A stretch of 25,579 bases of DNA, from contig JBBKWG010000097.1 in assembly GCA_037968835.1 (NCBI GenBank), positions 1 through 25,579 on the forward strand, in the 5' to 3' direction. Shown in pieces: positions 1 through 8,692 of the stretch (position 1 is its first letter; each line of letters begins with the position of its first letter). The translations under genes were made by a program, and so were the position numbers. Below the pieces are notes generated by a model. The model saw only the letters and a program-made list of their open reading frames with translations, made no database searches and was not told where the DNA came from. This DNA is from JBBKWG01 sp037968835. Its GTDB lineage: Bacteria > Pseudomonadota > Alphaproteobacteria > Rhodobacterales > Rhodobacteraceae.

Positions 1-106
1 CGGCCTCGCGCAGAAGTCGCTCCAGAACCCAAAATCGTCGCCCGACCGGCACCGAAAGCAAAACCCGCGCCGCCGCGATCGCATCAAGGATCGTCGCCGG
101 TCGCAT
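1..106 (-). CDS. Partial small ORF downstream of the GTA cluster (5' end only)
   Basis: An ATG at 106-104 overlaps the TGA of the DUF2793 gene by one base (TGATG). The frame stays open to the window edge for 35 codons, beginning MRPATILDAIAAARVLL and ending in a basic/leucine-rich stretch (LERLLREA). The tight stop-start overlap suggests it is co-translated with the GTA genes. The opening resembles short uncharacterised Rhodobacterales proteins found beside GTA clusters (possibly the DUF7742 type), but this is memory, not a search. No function can be assigned from 35 residues. Confidence 0.5.
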   Translation of the reverse strand, partial: MRPATILDAIAAARVLLSVPVGRRFWVLERLLREA

Positions 107-816
107 CACGCGCGCGGCAATGTCAGTTCCGCGAAATGCACGGCAACGCGAAATACGCCCGTCCCGTCAAATCCCCCCCCGGTCGCGGTCAGAACGACGT
201 CGGTATCCGCGTAATAAGCAAGCGGCGATCCGGTAAGACCTCGTGCCCAGGCCCCGACCTCGGTCCCGATACCATTGCCATAACGATCGACGCTCCCTGT
301 CACCCCGATCTGAAAACTCGACACCCCGCCGATCGTCGAAACCACGCGGCCCGTGATGCCGTAGACGATCGCATTTGCGGGCAGCGCTGCCGCAACAACC
401 GAAGTAGCTCCCACCGCAACTGCGTGGTCGATCTCAATACTTCGATGCACAAATCCTGCGCCGTTCGCAGACAGCGCCCCCGCACCCTCGATCCAGTCGA
501 CACCGTCGAAAATCGCGCTGGTTCCACTGTCCTGCCGCCATGCCCGCCACCCCGTAGCAGGCGCGATAAACAGCCAGCCACCGTTCAGGAACAGCGCAAG
601 CTCACCATTGTGCCCCGCCCAGCTACCGGTTGCCCCTGCCCCAACTGCATGAATCTCGCCCTCGCCCGGCAAAGCTGGCGCACTCGCGCCACCTGCGGAG
701 CCAAGCGAAATCTGCGTCAGGGCGTCAAGTCGCGAAAACGCCTCGTTGACCGTGACATGCTTTTGCGCTTGCGCGGACTGCACCAGTGGTAGCCCCAAGA
801 TTGCCGTTTCAGTCAT
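106..816 (-). CDS. DUF2793 domain protein, probable GTA accessory fibre/adhesin
   Basis: A 236-residue protein starting MTETAILGLPLVQSAQAQKH, which is the typical opening of DUF2793 proteins. The N-terminal half has the DUF2793 pattern (NEAFSRLDAL near residue 25; a WLFIAPATGWRAW block near residue 80). The C-terminal half (about 125-236) is rich in Gly, Val and Ala and looks like a beta-sandwich, as expected for a surface-exposed particle protein. The ATG at 816 overlaps the gp15 stop by 8 bases, so the two are probably translationally coupled. An in-frame upstream ATG at 876 lies inside gp15 and is less likely. DUF2793 proteins occur next to GTA and phage tail genes; a role in tail-fibre or head-spike attachment is inferred. 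No catalytic motif is visible. Confidence 0.8.
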   Translation of the reverse strand: MTETAILGLPLVQSAQAQKHVTVNEAFSRLDALTQISLGSAGGASAPALPGEGEIHAVGAGATGSWAGHNGELALFLNGGWLFIAPATGWRAWRQDSGTSAIFDGVDWIEGAGALSANGAGFVHRSIEIDHAVAVGATSVVAAALPANAIVYGITGRVVSTIGGVSSFQIGVTGSVDRYGNGIGTEVGAWARGLTGSPLAYYADTDVVLTATGGGFDGTGVFRVAVHFAELTLPRA

Positions 817-3800
817 TGATCCCGATCCTTCCGAAAAGTCCCGGACCGAAACGGTCCGAAATCTGCGCGACTTCAAAGTCGGCGCCCGTCGCCGTTCCGT
901 CCGCCAGTTGATCCGCCGCCGAATAAATCCAGCGCGAACTGCTCACTGTCCCCTCCCGCCGCACTACGCCGTTAACGGCAACGCGGAAAAGATACGCCTC
1001 TCCAACCTCTCCCAGCGGCACGTCCGGCCCATCCCAGCGATCCCCGTCGATCCGCGTCCGCCGGACCCAAGACATCTCAAGGCCACCAGTGGCGTCGCGG
1101 GATGCACGGACATGCACAGGCGCATAAGGCCGCAGCCCCAACCCCTCGGCCGCCTGGCTCAATTCGACGTAAGAGCCGTGATCGACCGGCTTACCGGCAG
1201 GTCCGATACGATAGCGGCGGGCAATCCCGCGCATCTCTGGCGAAACCGGTAACTGCCGCACCGCCAGATCCAGCACCGTGAATGTGGAGCCGACAGGCCA
1301 GACAGACGGCATCGTCCCATCCGTCCCCCTTTGCCCACGCAGCCGCATCGACAACGACCAGGTGTCCGGTCCGGTCAATTCGGTATCGCGGAACTGGAAC
1401 AGCTCGTTCTGAAGCCCGTCGTGCGCCGAAATCACCGCGACATTACCCCCCGACAGCAATGCCGCATCGTTGAGCGACGCCAAAGCGCCCCGCGTCAATC
1501 TCACGCCCAGCGCCGCGCCCCTATCCCATACCCCCGGCCGCGCCGCGCGCAGCTCAGTAAGCGTCTGCCCCATGACCGCCGCCTGCGAAAGCTCTGACTC
1601 ATAAGCCCAGGTATCGCCATCGTTGGAGCCATAAACGGCAACCGCTCCGGGCCACGGCTCGGCTGTCGCCGCAATCCACGGCGCAACCGGATCCTCGTCA
1701 CCCGTCAGCAGCGGCAAATCCAGAAGAACCGGCCAGACCGGAAGCGGCGCAAGGACCGGCTTCGGCGAAACGGAATCGCCCGCGCCTTCGAGCGGCTGGT
1801 AGATTCCCGGCTCGACCCGAACCGACCGCGCCAGCCGCAATCCCGCGTCTTCGATCCGGTCCACCCGGTAAAGCCCGTCCGACCCGTCCCGCTCCAGTCG
1901 AACAATGTCGCCCGCGTTCACGTCCGACGACGGCGGCAGCGCAAAGCTCGCCCCGTCACGTGCAACCCGCGCCTCGGCCAACCACCGCTCGACCAAAACC
2001 CGCCCTTCGCCCGCCGTCAGAACCAGCGGCACTTCGGTGCGGGCGATCGACACCGTTCGCTCGTCGGGAAACGCACTCTCGACCGAGCGGACCTCATAAT
2101 CTCCATCCGCTTCGACATAATCGATCCGCACCCGCCCCGCCGTCTCGGCATCGGGATCACGCACATAGCTCACCAGCGTTGGCGCTTCACCCCATGCCAG
2201 ACCCTCGTCATCCAAAGTCGCGAACACCCGTCCGTCGCGGTTGCGGAACGTCAGCCGGCCGTCTTTTTCAATGGCATCAATGCCATACGCCAGCAACAAC
2301 GGCTGAAGCACCGCACGCGCATCCGCACCGCCAGCGGGCGCATAGCCGCGCACGGCACCGTAAAGCGCGGACACATCGACATCTTCGACGCCGCCGCTTG
2401 CACAGATTTCGGCAACTGTCGCCGCCAGAGACCGCGCTGAAACGCGCCCGGTCAGCCAATGCCCGCGCGCGTAGTTCTCGCCATCCGACCACAACTCGCG
2501 ATTGCCGGGAAAATGCGGAAACGGGCGCGCATCCCAAGCCCAGACGAACATCCTCGAGGTATCGACCATCCGGCCGTCATAGGCGCTCGCAGCCGGATTA
2601 TTCGCCTCATTGCTCCAGAACTCGGCCACCGCCGTCAGGAATTGCATCTGGATCAGATCGTCCCGTGCCCCCGACGAATACTTCGGCAGTCCCGATTCAG
2701 ACGATTTCGGATCGAGGAACTTATTGGGCTGGTTGGTACCCTTGTCGACAGCAGCACATCCAATTTCCGTGAACCACAGAGGCTTCGAGCCCGGCACCCA
2801 GTCGGTGCTCGCAACCTGGCGCACGCCACCTATCCGCTCGTGATGCGACTTCGACCACCACCCCGCCAAATCCTTGTAGCGAAACACCCACGGCTCGCCA
2901 AACGCGCCATCGGTGATCGGCGTGCGCAACTGCACCGCTTCGGCCTCGGGCGCGTGATAATACCAGTCATACCCATCGCCACCCGTGATATTCGCCTTCA
3001 GATAATCGCGATTATAGATCGCACCCCAATGGGCATCAGCGTGATCGGTCCCGTCGCGCCAGTCGCTCGCGGGCATGTAATTGTCGATCCCGACAAAGTC
3101 GATCGCCGGATCTGCCCAGAGCGGATCGAGATGAAAGAAAACGTCGCCCGAGCCGTCCTGCGGCTGGTAGCCGAAATACTCCGACCAGTCCGCCGCATAT
3201 CCGATCTTCACATCGGGTCCCAGAATGCCGCGCACCTCAACGGCCAGATCGCGCAACGCCGCGACCACCGGAAAGCTGTTGCCTGCGCCACGTATCTGCG
3301 TCAGCGACCGCATTTCCGAGCCGATGCAGAACGCATCGACCCCGCCCGCCACGGCGCAAAGATGTGCGTAGTGCAGGATGAACCGCCGATAGCTGAATCC
3401 GTCGCTCCCGGTATAAGCCACGCGGCCATCGTCAACCGTGAACTCCGCCGCCGTTGCCGATCCAAAAAACGCCGCAACCTCGGCCGCAGCCACAGAAGTT
3501 CCGTCCGGCGAGCCGGCACGACCCGGCGCAACCGAGGTCGTGATCCGCCCACGCCAGGGATAAGCTGGCTGATCCGCCGCCTCGCTCCATGGATCGCTAA
3601 GCCCGTTGCCCGCCGCTTGCTCCATCAGGACGAACGGATAAAACATCACCGCCTGCCCGCTTTCGCCGAGCGCGCCAATGGCCTCGATCACCGACGCATC
3701 CGCCGGTGTCCCGCCATAAACTGGCCGTCCCGACACCTGCGCCACAGCCTCGGCCCCGGAACGCGATAGCCCCGACACCGACCACGGCATCCCGACGCCG

Positions 3801-4702
3801 TCCAGCTCGCTCTGCTCGACCTTGGGACGAATCCGGCATTGATCGCATCGCAGATCGTCGCCGAACCACGACACGATCAGCGACGTCGCACCGCAATCCG
3901 GCAACTCCTCGCGCAAAGCCTCAAGCGAGGTCGCAAAATCCGTCTCGCCGCTCGGTGTGTTCACATTGGCCGACCGCGCCCGACCCGGACCGTCACTGAA
4001 ATGCACCGGCGTCGTTGCCAGCGCATATTCGCCGGTCCCCGGCATCATCGCCACCGCACGAATGCTCTCGGCCAGATCACCCGCCCCGGTGCGCACAACC
4101 TCGAACGTGAATTGCGGCACCCGGTTGCCATAGGGCGCCAACTGCAGATCCTCCAACACGACATAAGCCGTGCCACGATACGCCGGTGCCAGCCCCGCGC
4201 CCTCGACGGCCTCGATCTTCGGATCGGGCAACTGATCGCCGCGCCCCTTGTAGACCCGCAGGTTCAGATCGGTCTTGGCAATCTCGGCTCCATCGGCCCA
4301 AATTCGACCGACCCGCGTGATCTCACCCTCGCAGAGTGCAATCGCCAGACTGACCGAATAACTGTAGGTCCGCGTATTTGGCTGCGACGGCGCACCCTTG
4401 CCGCCCCCGCTGACCGATACATCCTCGCGAAAGCGCGACGACCAGATCACCTGCCCGGCAATACGTGCGCGGCCATGGACCGTCGATATCGGCGCGCCCT
4501 CGCTTGCGCCCGTAAGGCGAAAACGGTCGATACGGCCGACATCTACTGTCGGCGATCCCGCTCCCAGAATTTTGCTGTCTATGACACGGCCAATCGTCGC
4601 GCCCACCGCGCGTCCGATCACCGCCGACGAAAGCCCAAGCACACTTCCGCCAAGGCTCGCCCCGGCGGCAGCCCCCGCTGCTGACAATAGGATCGTGGCC
4701 AT
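809..4702 (-). CDS. GTA gp15 megatron / host-specificity tail tip protein
   Basis: This 1297-residue protein is the largest in the cluster and forms the tail tip in GTA and lambda-like tails, contacting the receptor and cell envelope. The first 45 residues are a hydrophobic Gly/Ala-rich segment with GxxxG spacing (ASLGGSVLGLSSAVIG). Residues of about 50-210 form the phage tail-assembly part. A glycosidase-like TIM barrel spans about 430-750, with Glu463 in the motif CIGSEM and Glu646 in WFTEIGC, the usual place for an acid/base pair. The remainder is beta-rich and matches the C-terminal part of Rcc01698-type proteins. It starts 12 bases after the gp14 stop, with only a weak G-rich ribosome site, and its stop overlaps the DUF2793 gene. 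The frame is complete and undamaged, so a functional tip is likely. Confidence 0.96.
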   Translation of the reverse strand: MATILLSAAGAAAGASLGGSVLGLSSAVIGRAVGATIGRVIDSKILGAGSPTVDVGRIDRFRLTGASEGAPISTVHGRARIAGQVIWSSRFREDVSVSGGGKGAPSQPNTRTYSYSVSLAIALCEGEITRVGRIWADGAEIAKTDLNLRVYKGRGDQLPDPKIEAVEGAGLAPAYRGTAYVVLEDLQLAPYGNRVPQFTFEVVRTGAGDLAESIRAVAMMPGTGEYALATTPVHFSDGPGRARSANVNTPSGETDFATSLEALREELPDCGATSLIVSWFGDDLRCDQCRIRPKVEQSELDGVGMPWSVSGLSRSGAEAVAQVSGRPVYGGTPADASVIEAIGALGESGQAVMFYPFVLMEQAAGNGLSDPWSEAADQPAYPWRGRITTSVAPGRAGSPDGTSVAAAEVAAFFGSATAAEFTVDDGRVAYTGSDGFSYRRFILHYAHLCAVAGGVDAFCIGSEMRSLTQIRGAGNSFPVVAALRDLAVEVRGILGPDVKIGYAADWSEYFGYQPQDGSGDVFFHLDPLWADPAIDFVGIDNYMPASDWRDGTDHADAHWGAIYNRDYLKANITGGDGYDWYYHAPEAEAVQLRTPITDGAFGEPWVFRYKDLAGWWSKSHHERIGGVRQVASTDWVPGSKPLWFTEIGCAAVDKGTNQPNKFLDPKSSESGLPKYSSGARDDLIQMQFLTAVAEFWSNEANNPAASAYDGRMVDTSRMFVWAWDARPFPHFPGNRELWSDGENYARGHWLTGRVSARSLAATVAEICASGGVEDVDVSALYGAVRGYAPAGGADARAVLQPLLLAYGIDAIEKDGRLTFRNRDGRVFATLDDEGLAWGEAPTLVSYVRDPDAETAGRVRIDYVEADGDYEVRSVESAFPDERTVSIARTEVPLVLTAGEGRVLVERWLAEARVARDGASFALPPSSDVNAGDIVRLERDGSDGLYRVDRIEDAGLRLARSVRVEPGIYQPLEGAGDSVSPKPVLAPLPVWPVLLDLPLLTGDEDPVAPWIAATAEPWPGAVAVYGSNDGDTWAYESELSQAAVMGQTLTELRAARPGVWDRGAALGVRLTRGALASLNDAALLSGGNVAVISAHDGLQNELFQFRDTELTGPDTWSLSMRLRGQRGTDGTMPSVWPVGSTFTVLDLAVRQLPVSPEMRGIARRYRIGPAGKPVDHGSYVELSQAAEGLGLRPYAPVHVRASRDATGGLEMSWVRRTRIDGDRWDGPDVPLGEVGEAYLFRVAVNGVVRREGTVSSSRWIYSAADQLADGTATGADFEVAQISDRFGPGLFGRIGIND

Positions 4703-4714
4703 CTGGCCCCCCGT

Positions 4715-5167
4715 TCAGTTTGAGTTCTTTCGCCCCGCGTCCGGAAACGCGAACACGCCCGCGACCCGCCGACACCACGGCTCCGACAGCGCACTTTCGA
4801 CAACACCGTGACCCGAGTAAGCGTGGATGAAATGCGTGCGCTCGCCGACCGAGGAACAGATCCCCAGATGCTTGGCGACCGCCCCGCGTCGCATCCGAAA
4901 CAGAATGACATCGCCCGCATCAAGATCGCCGACCGGCTTCTCAATCAAATAACGCTCAGCCGCCCGGCGCAGCTTTTCGGTGTGCCCGACCTCGTCCCAA
5001 TCCGGCGTATATGGCGGCACCGATACCGGTTCGCGCCCGTAGATTGCCCGCCAGACGCCGCGCAACAGTCCCAGGCAATCACACCCGGCAAGGCGCGCCG
5101 AGGTCTGGTGCCGATACGGCGTCCCGATCCAGCGCCGCGCCTCTGCAACGATCAACTCACCGGTCAT
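4715..5167 (-). CDS. GTA gp14 NlpC/P60-family peptidoglycan peptidase
   Basis: A 150-residue single-domain NlpC/P60 cysteine peptidase carried at the tail tip, expected to open the peptidoglycan of the recipient during DNA entry. The putative catalytic residues are visible: Cys31 in GCDCLGLLRG, His100 in KHLGIC and His115 in FIHAY. The N-terminal EARRWIGTPYRHQ is the characteristic first helix of the family. I chose the ATG at 5167 because it overlaps the gp13 stop as ATGA and because the domain begins immediately; the longer in-frame start at 5287 would run through gp13 coding sequence. There is no signal peptide, as expected for a particle component. Confidence 0.95.
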   Translation of the reverse strand: MTGELIVAEARRWIGTPYRHQTSARLAGCDCLGLLRGVWRAIYGREPVSVPPYTPDWDEVGHTEKLRRAAERYLIEKPVGDLDAGDVILFRMRRGAVAKHLGICSSVGERTHFIHAYSGHGVVESALSEPWCRRVAGVFAFPDAGRKNSN

Positions 5168-6048
5168 CGGCGCAAACTTCCGCCGTCGTTCAACCCCGAA
5201 CTGGTCGGATAGGAAACCAGCCAGTCCTCGCCCGGAATGTCCGGGAAACCCTGATAATTCAGAAAGTTGCCGAACTTCGTTCGGCAAGTCTCCGCCCGCT
5301 TGTCGCAGCCCGCCTCAAGGCGCACCCTGTCGCCGGGCGCAAACCCCGCGCTCAGCATCTCCCAAAGCTCGATCACGCGCTGCCCGGCCACCGTGCGGTC
5401 GCGCTTGATGACCCCGATCGCTCCCTTCGCCACCCCGTCCAAAACGACGGCACGTCCTTGAGTGAACCAGCCATCGGCAAACCCCGATTGACCGGGAATC
5501 GTCAACCCCGCGCCCCGCTCGACCAGCAGAACCGGCACTTCGACAAATAGGCCCGGATCCGCCAGGTCAACGCCGCAAGCCCCATCTCCCAGAACAGCGG
5601 AGCACGGCTTTTGATAGATGCGCCCGCCCGGCTGATTCAGCGCCTCGCTCAAACCGCGAAGCTCGGCTCGAAACGCACCGCCACCGCGCTCGATCTCGCC
5701 CATACTGCCGCGAAAGATCAGACGTCGCGCGGCAACATCGGCCCAATTGACCAGCCAGCTTCGCACCTCGGCCCCGTCATAAAGTCCGGCCCTGACATCT
5801 GCCTCGCGAATGGCCGGATCGCTCAGCGCCCCCACCGCCTCAGTATTGTCGACCGCCAGCCCGGTGGTTTGCTCGATCGCACGCGCGCTCATCCCGGACG
5901 ACGCCTTGAAGTCGATCCCCTCGAAATCGAGCGCACGATCGTGATCGGTAAATCCCAGAACCGTCCCGTCCCGCCGCGTCACAGCCCAGGCGCGGCAAAC
6001 AGTGGTCGTGCCGGTCTTCAGATGCGCCGACAGCGCCGGCGCGCTCAT
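5164..6048 (-). CDS. GTA gp13 tail hub protein (DUF2163 / phage BR0599)
   Basis: A 294-residue baseplate hub protein with an N-terminal DUF2163 domain (about 1-160) and a C-terminal BR0599-type domain (about 195-285) ending in NYQGFPDIPGEDW, a motif typical of the family. Four cysteines lie in two pairs, Cys149/Cys158 and Cys248/Cys255, in conserved-looking contexts (PCSAVLGDGAC and GCDKRAETC). This is the expected arrangement for a metal or iron-sulfur site in the hub; I recall such a site from the RcGTA structure but cannot verify it here. The start ATG overlaps the gp12 stop as ATGA, and its own stop overlaps gp14 the same way. A fifth cysteine, Cys18, is outside the motif. Confidence 0.94.
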   Translation of the reverse strand: MSAPALSAHLKTGTTTVCRAWAVTRRDGTVLGFTDHDRALDFEGIDFKASSGMSARAIEQTTGLAVDNTEAVGALSDPAIREADVRAGLYDGAEVRSWLVNWADVAARRLIFRGSMGEIERGGGAFRAELRGLSEALNQPGGRIYQKPCSAVLGDGACGVDLADPGLFVEVPVLLVERGAGLTIPGQSGFADGWFTQGRAVVLDGVAKGAIGVIKRDRTVAGQRVIELWEMLSAGFAPGDRVRLEAGCDKRAETCRTKFGNFLNYQGFPDIPGEDWLVSYPTSSGLNDGGSLRR

Positions 6049-6677
6049 ATCCGCACCTCGACAACCGGCACATTCGGTATGTCTCCCGCCTTGAAGCTCG
6101 CCACCGATGTCTGGATCGTATCAGCATCGAAGCGCACCGGCACATCGAACTCGAACCCGGCAGTAATCGTCGCATCCGGCCCCGGAGCCTGTTCGAATGT
6201 CACGATCCCGTTTATGGGATCGACAGCATAATCCACGCCTTCACTCTTCGCGTCGCCCTGCACCCCAACCCGCACCGTGCCCAGAACCGGCTTGGCAATC
6301 GGGCGCGTGTAATCCTGGTCGCCGGAGCGGTAGGTTTTGGTCAACTGGAACGCCGTCTCCAGCCCGTCTCCCACTCCGATCACCTGATCGTCAAAGGCCA
6401 GATCGCGCAGCACGCCGCACGACCGGTAATCCGCCCAATCCTTCCAGCGAAATCCGAAAAGCTGCCCGCGTCGCGCCTCGAAAAACGCGATCAGCGCCTC
6501 GATATCCTCCATCGAGCGCATCCCGAGCCCTGCATCATAACGCCGCCGCGAATGCGCCCAAGGCGAATTACGCTCCTCAAAGCCATTGGCAAGCGTCACA
6601 ATCTCGGTGCGCCGCTCCGGCCCGCCAACCGAGCCGAAACTAAGGTTCGCGGGAAATCTTATCTCGTGAAACGACAT
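6045..6677 (-). CDS. GTA gp12 distal tail protein (DUF2460)
   Basis: A 210-residue protein of the DUF2460 family, which forms the distal tail ring linking tail tube and hub. The family opening MSFHEIRFPANLSFGSVGGP and the block GQLFGFRWKDWADY (near residue 75) are clear. A strong ribosome site, GAGGAGGAG, lies 13 bases after the gp11 stop and directly before the ATG at 6677. The C-terminus ends at the ATGA junction with gp13. Length and order match the RcGTA gene. Confidence 0.95.
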   Translation of the reverse strand: MSFHEIRFPANLSFGSVGGPERRTEIVTLANGFEERNSPWAHSRRRYDAGLGMRSMEDIEALIAFFEARRGQLFGFRWKDWADYRSCGVLRDLAFDDQVIGVGDGLETAFQLTKTYRSGDQDYTRPIAKPVLGTVRVGVQGDAKSEGVDYAVDPINGIVTFEQAPGPDATITAGFEFDVPVRFDADTIQTSVASFKAGDIPNVPVVEVRI

Positions 6678-6690
6678 GCCTCGCTCCTCC

Positions 6691-7347
6691 TCAGTTGTGT
6701 CTCTGACTGCGTGCCAGTGCCCGGCTCATTTGCGCGGCGATCTGGCTTTGACTGCGCTGAAAGCTCGGCGCGTCCGGGGTCGAAATGTTCATCACCACCT
6801 GGACAGGCCGCCCGCCGCCCTCGGTCCTGACGCCCAACCTGCCATCGGCACCGCGCGACAGCGGCATGATCGCTTCCGGCCCTGCCTCGCCCATTACACC
6901 CCAACCACCGCGCATCGCGAACGTCGTCGCCGAAGAAACGATCCCGCCACTGGCAAACGGTGTCACTTGCCCCCCGGTAAAGGCGCCGCCCTTGGCAAAT
7001 CCTCCGCCAAACAGCCCGCTCACACCCTCGGCAATCAGCCCGCCCAATTGGTTGGTCACCGGCTTCAAGGCTGACGAATAAACGGTGTTCACCATCGACT
7101 GCGCGACCTTCGACAAGGCATCGCTTAGCTTCAGCCCGTCGAAAACCAGTCCGTCAAACGCGCTTCTCAGCCCGCGCGACATGCCCCGCGACAAGACCTC
7201 GGCGTCGCGCCCGGTCGCCGCGATGGCCCCCTGCATCTTGGACACCTCCCCCGCAAAGGCCGCCGTCACTGCGCTGGCGCCGCCCAAAGTCGTCTCCAAC
7301 GCCGCGATCTGGTCGTCAAAGGTGTCCAGTTCATCCATCTCCGCCAT
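6691..7347 (-). CDS. GTA gp11 short tail tape measure protein
   Basis: A 218-residue tape measure protein, very short for a siphovirus-like tail but normal for the RcGTA type; at about 0.15 nm per residue it fits a short tail of around 30 nm. Residues 5-75 are helical (EMDELDTFDDQIAALET, then Ala/Ser-rich). A central Gly-rich hydrophobic section (about 105-165) holds GVSGLFGGGFAKGGAF and the phage tape-measure signature GWGVMGEAGPEAIMPL (near 150). The C-terminus is Gln/Ser/Arg rich. The start overlaps gp10.1 by 17 bases and is preceded by AAGGAG at suitable spacing. Confidence 0.93.
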   Translation of the reverse strand: MAEMDELDTFDDQIAALETTLGGASAVTAAFAGEVSKMQGAIAATGRDAEVLSRGMSRGLRSAFDGLVFDGLKLSDALSKVAQSMVNTVYSSALKPVTNQLGGLIAEGVSGLFGGGFAKGGAFTGGQVTPFASGGIVSSATTFAMRGGWGVMGEAGPEAIMPLSRGADGRLGVRTEGGGRPVQVVMNISTPDAPSFQRSQSQIAAQMSRALARSQRHN

Positions 7348-7540
7348 CGCGTGTCTCCTTCAAGCTATCCGGATAAAGCGCGGCCATTTCGCCCAGCCGC
7401 GCACGGTCCATCGGTGACGAAGTGGCCGTGCGCCCCGTCATCAGCATCAGTTCCGCAGGTGTCAGAGCCCAGAATTCGACCGGCCGCAAACCCATCGCCG
7501 CGCCCGTGCGCATCAGTCCTGGCCAGTCGAACCCGCTCAC
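7331..7540 (-). CDS. GTA gp10.1 tail assembly chaperone (GTG start)
   Basis: A small 69-residue protein beginning (M)SGFDWPGLMRTG and containing LRPVEFWALTPAELMLMTG, the signature of the phage tail assembly chaperone family found in GTA clusters. I placed the start at a GTG (7540-7538) that overlaps the gp10 stop as GTGA, because all recognisable sequence begins there; the open frame runs further upstream only as a shadow of gp10. By family it should keep the tape measure protein soluble and help load tail tube subunits. Small genes like this one with a GTG start are easily missed by automatic annotation. Confidence 0.85.
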   Translation of the reverse strand: MSGFDWPGLMRTGAAMGLRPVEFWALTPAELMLMTGRTATSSPMDRARLGEMAALYPDSLKETRDGGDG

Positions 7541-7854
7541 GTTTTGGGAAACGCGAACGCCCGCGCCAGCAACTGCCCGGCAAGCCGCGCGGCCTCGACC
7601 GCTCCGCCCTCGATTTCGGCGGTCAACAGATCGCCGACATCGCCGTTCCATCCCCCGCCGCGCAGACCGGCCACGATCAGGGCCAGAACGTCACGGGTTG
7701 AGAACGATCCGCCCTCGAACCGCCCGATCAACTCGACCAGGGTCCCGGTCTCCAGCCGCGCCTCCAGTTCCGCCAGCGCGCCGAGAGTCAGCTTCATCAC
7801 CCGCCGCTCGCCATCCAGACGAATGGCGACCTCACCGCTCCAGGGGTTCGCCAT
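7537..7854 (-). CDS. GTA gp10 tail chaperone-like protein
   Basis: A 105-residue protein of the GTA-gp10 family, starting MANPWSGEVAIRLDGERRVM and containing KLTLGALAELEARLETGTL near residue 22. The ATG at 7854 overlaps the gp9 stop by one base (TGATG); a TTG codon just upstream could extend it by one residue but is unnecessary. The stop overlaps the GTG start of gp10.1. It sits between tail tube and tape measure genes, the position of tail assembly chaperones in siphoviruses. Confidence 0.92.
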   Translation of the reverse strand: MANPWSGEVAIRLDGERRVMKLTLGALAELEARLETGTLVELIGRFEGGSFSTRDVLALIVAGLRGGGWNGDVGDLLTAEIEGGAVEAARLAGQLLARAFAFPKT

Positions 7855-8267
7855 CAAAGCGCCGTGAAGCTCAGCGCACCGGCCGAGGCCAGCGACATTT
7901 CGTATGTCGCCTCGCCATTGTGGCTGCCCGCGTATTCGATCGCGCTCAGTTGGAACGCACCCTCGACGATGCCGAAATCGGGGATGATGACCTGAAAATC
8001 AGGCGTCTCGCCGTCAAAGAAGATCTGGCGCGCACGCTCGTCCGTCGCCGCGTCGCGAAACACGCCCGAACCGGAAATCGCCGCCGACTTTACGCCGGCT
8101 CCGCCCAGCAACTCTCGCCACCCGCCCTGGCTCTCAAGGCTGGTCACATCCACGCTCTCGGCGTTGAAACTGATTCGCGTCGCGCGCAGCCCGGCCACGG
8201 TTTCGAATTGCCCGGCTCCGGTCAGATCGAGCTTGATCAACAGGTCTTTGCCATTCTGTGCGCCCAT
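7854..8267 (-). CDS. GTA gp9 major tail tube protein
   Basis: A 137-residue tail tube protein of the phage major tail family. It opens MGAQNGKDLLIKLDLTGAG and contains TVAGLRATRISFNAESVDVT and DVTSLESQGGWRELL near residues 25-50, typical of TP901/RcGTA tail tube subunits that stack into hexameric rings. A ribosome site AGGTGAG precedes the ATG. It is separated from gp8 by 23 bases, a larger spacing than most junctions here, consistent with independent strong translation of a high-copy structural protein. Confidence 0.95.
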   Translation of the reverse strand: MGAQNGKDLLIKLDLTGAGQFETVAGLRATRISFNAESVDVTSLESQGGWRELLGGAGVKSAAISGSGVFRDAATDERARQIFFDGETPDFQVIIPDFGIVEGAFQLSAIEYAGSHNGEATYEMSLASAGALSFTAL

Positions 8268-8290
8268 CGGCTCACCTCCAGTAAAAAGGG

Positions 8291-8692
8291 TTAGTCGTCT
8301 TCCACAATCGCGCGGAAAGTCAGATCGATCTGTCGCGTCTGGCCCGCACGAACGCGCCGGGCCCTGGCCTTGAGAAAGCGAAGCGAAACCACCCGGCCCC
8401 GCGCCAGAACCAACGGCGCATCGACAAGCGTGTCCGAAACGATGCTGGCAACGGACTTCGCGCCAGCGAACCCGTCCGCATCGCTCGTCACGCTCACCTG
8501 AAACCGGTGCTCGGCCCCTCGCGTCGTCTTGTCGGATCGGTCGCGAACATCCTCGTTTCCAAGGCTGATCCAGACGCCCGGCACCTGCCCGGCCGGAACC
8601 GCGTCATAAACCGGCGTTCCCGCCAACGCGGGCGCTCCGCTCAGTGCCTGATAAACCGCGGTTTGCAGGGCCGACGAGACGGCATAAGTCAT
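8291..8692 (-). CDS. GTA gp8 tail terminator protein (DUF3168)
   Basis: A 133-residue DUF3168 protein that caps the tail tube and joins it to the head stopper. It starts MTYAVSSALQTAVYQALSG and contains VWISLGNEDVRDRSDKTTRG near residue 40, then a basic C-terminal region before IDLTFRAIVEDD. The ATG at 8692 overlaps the gp7 stop as ATGA. A longer in-frame extension to 8944 reads through gp7 and has no family resemblance, so it was not used. Confidence 0.94.
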   Translation of the reverse strand: MTYAVSSALQTAVYQALSGAPALAGTPVYDAVPAGQVPGVWISLGNEDVRDRSDKTTRGAEHRFQVSVTSDADGFAGAKSVASIVSDTLVDAPLVLARGRVVSLRFLKARARRVRAGQTRQIDLTFRAIVEDD

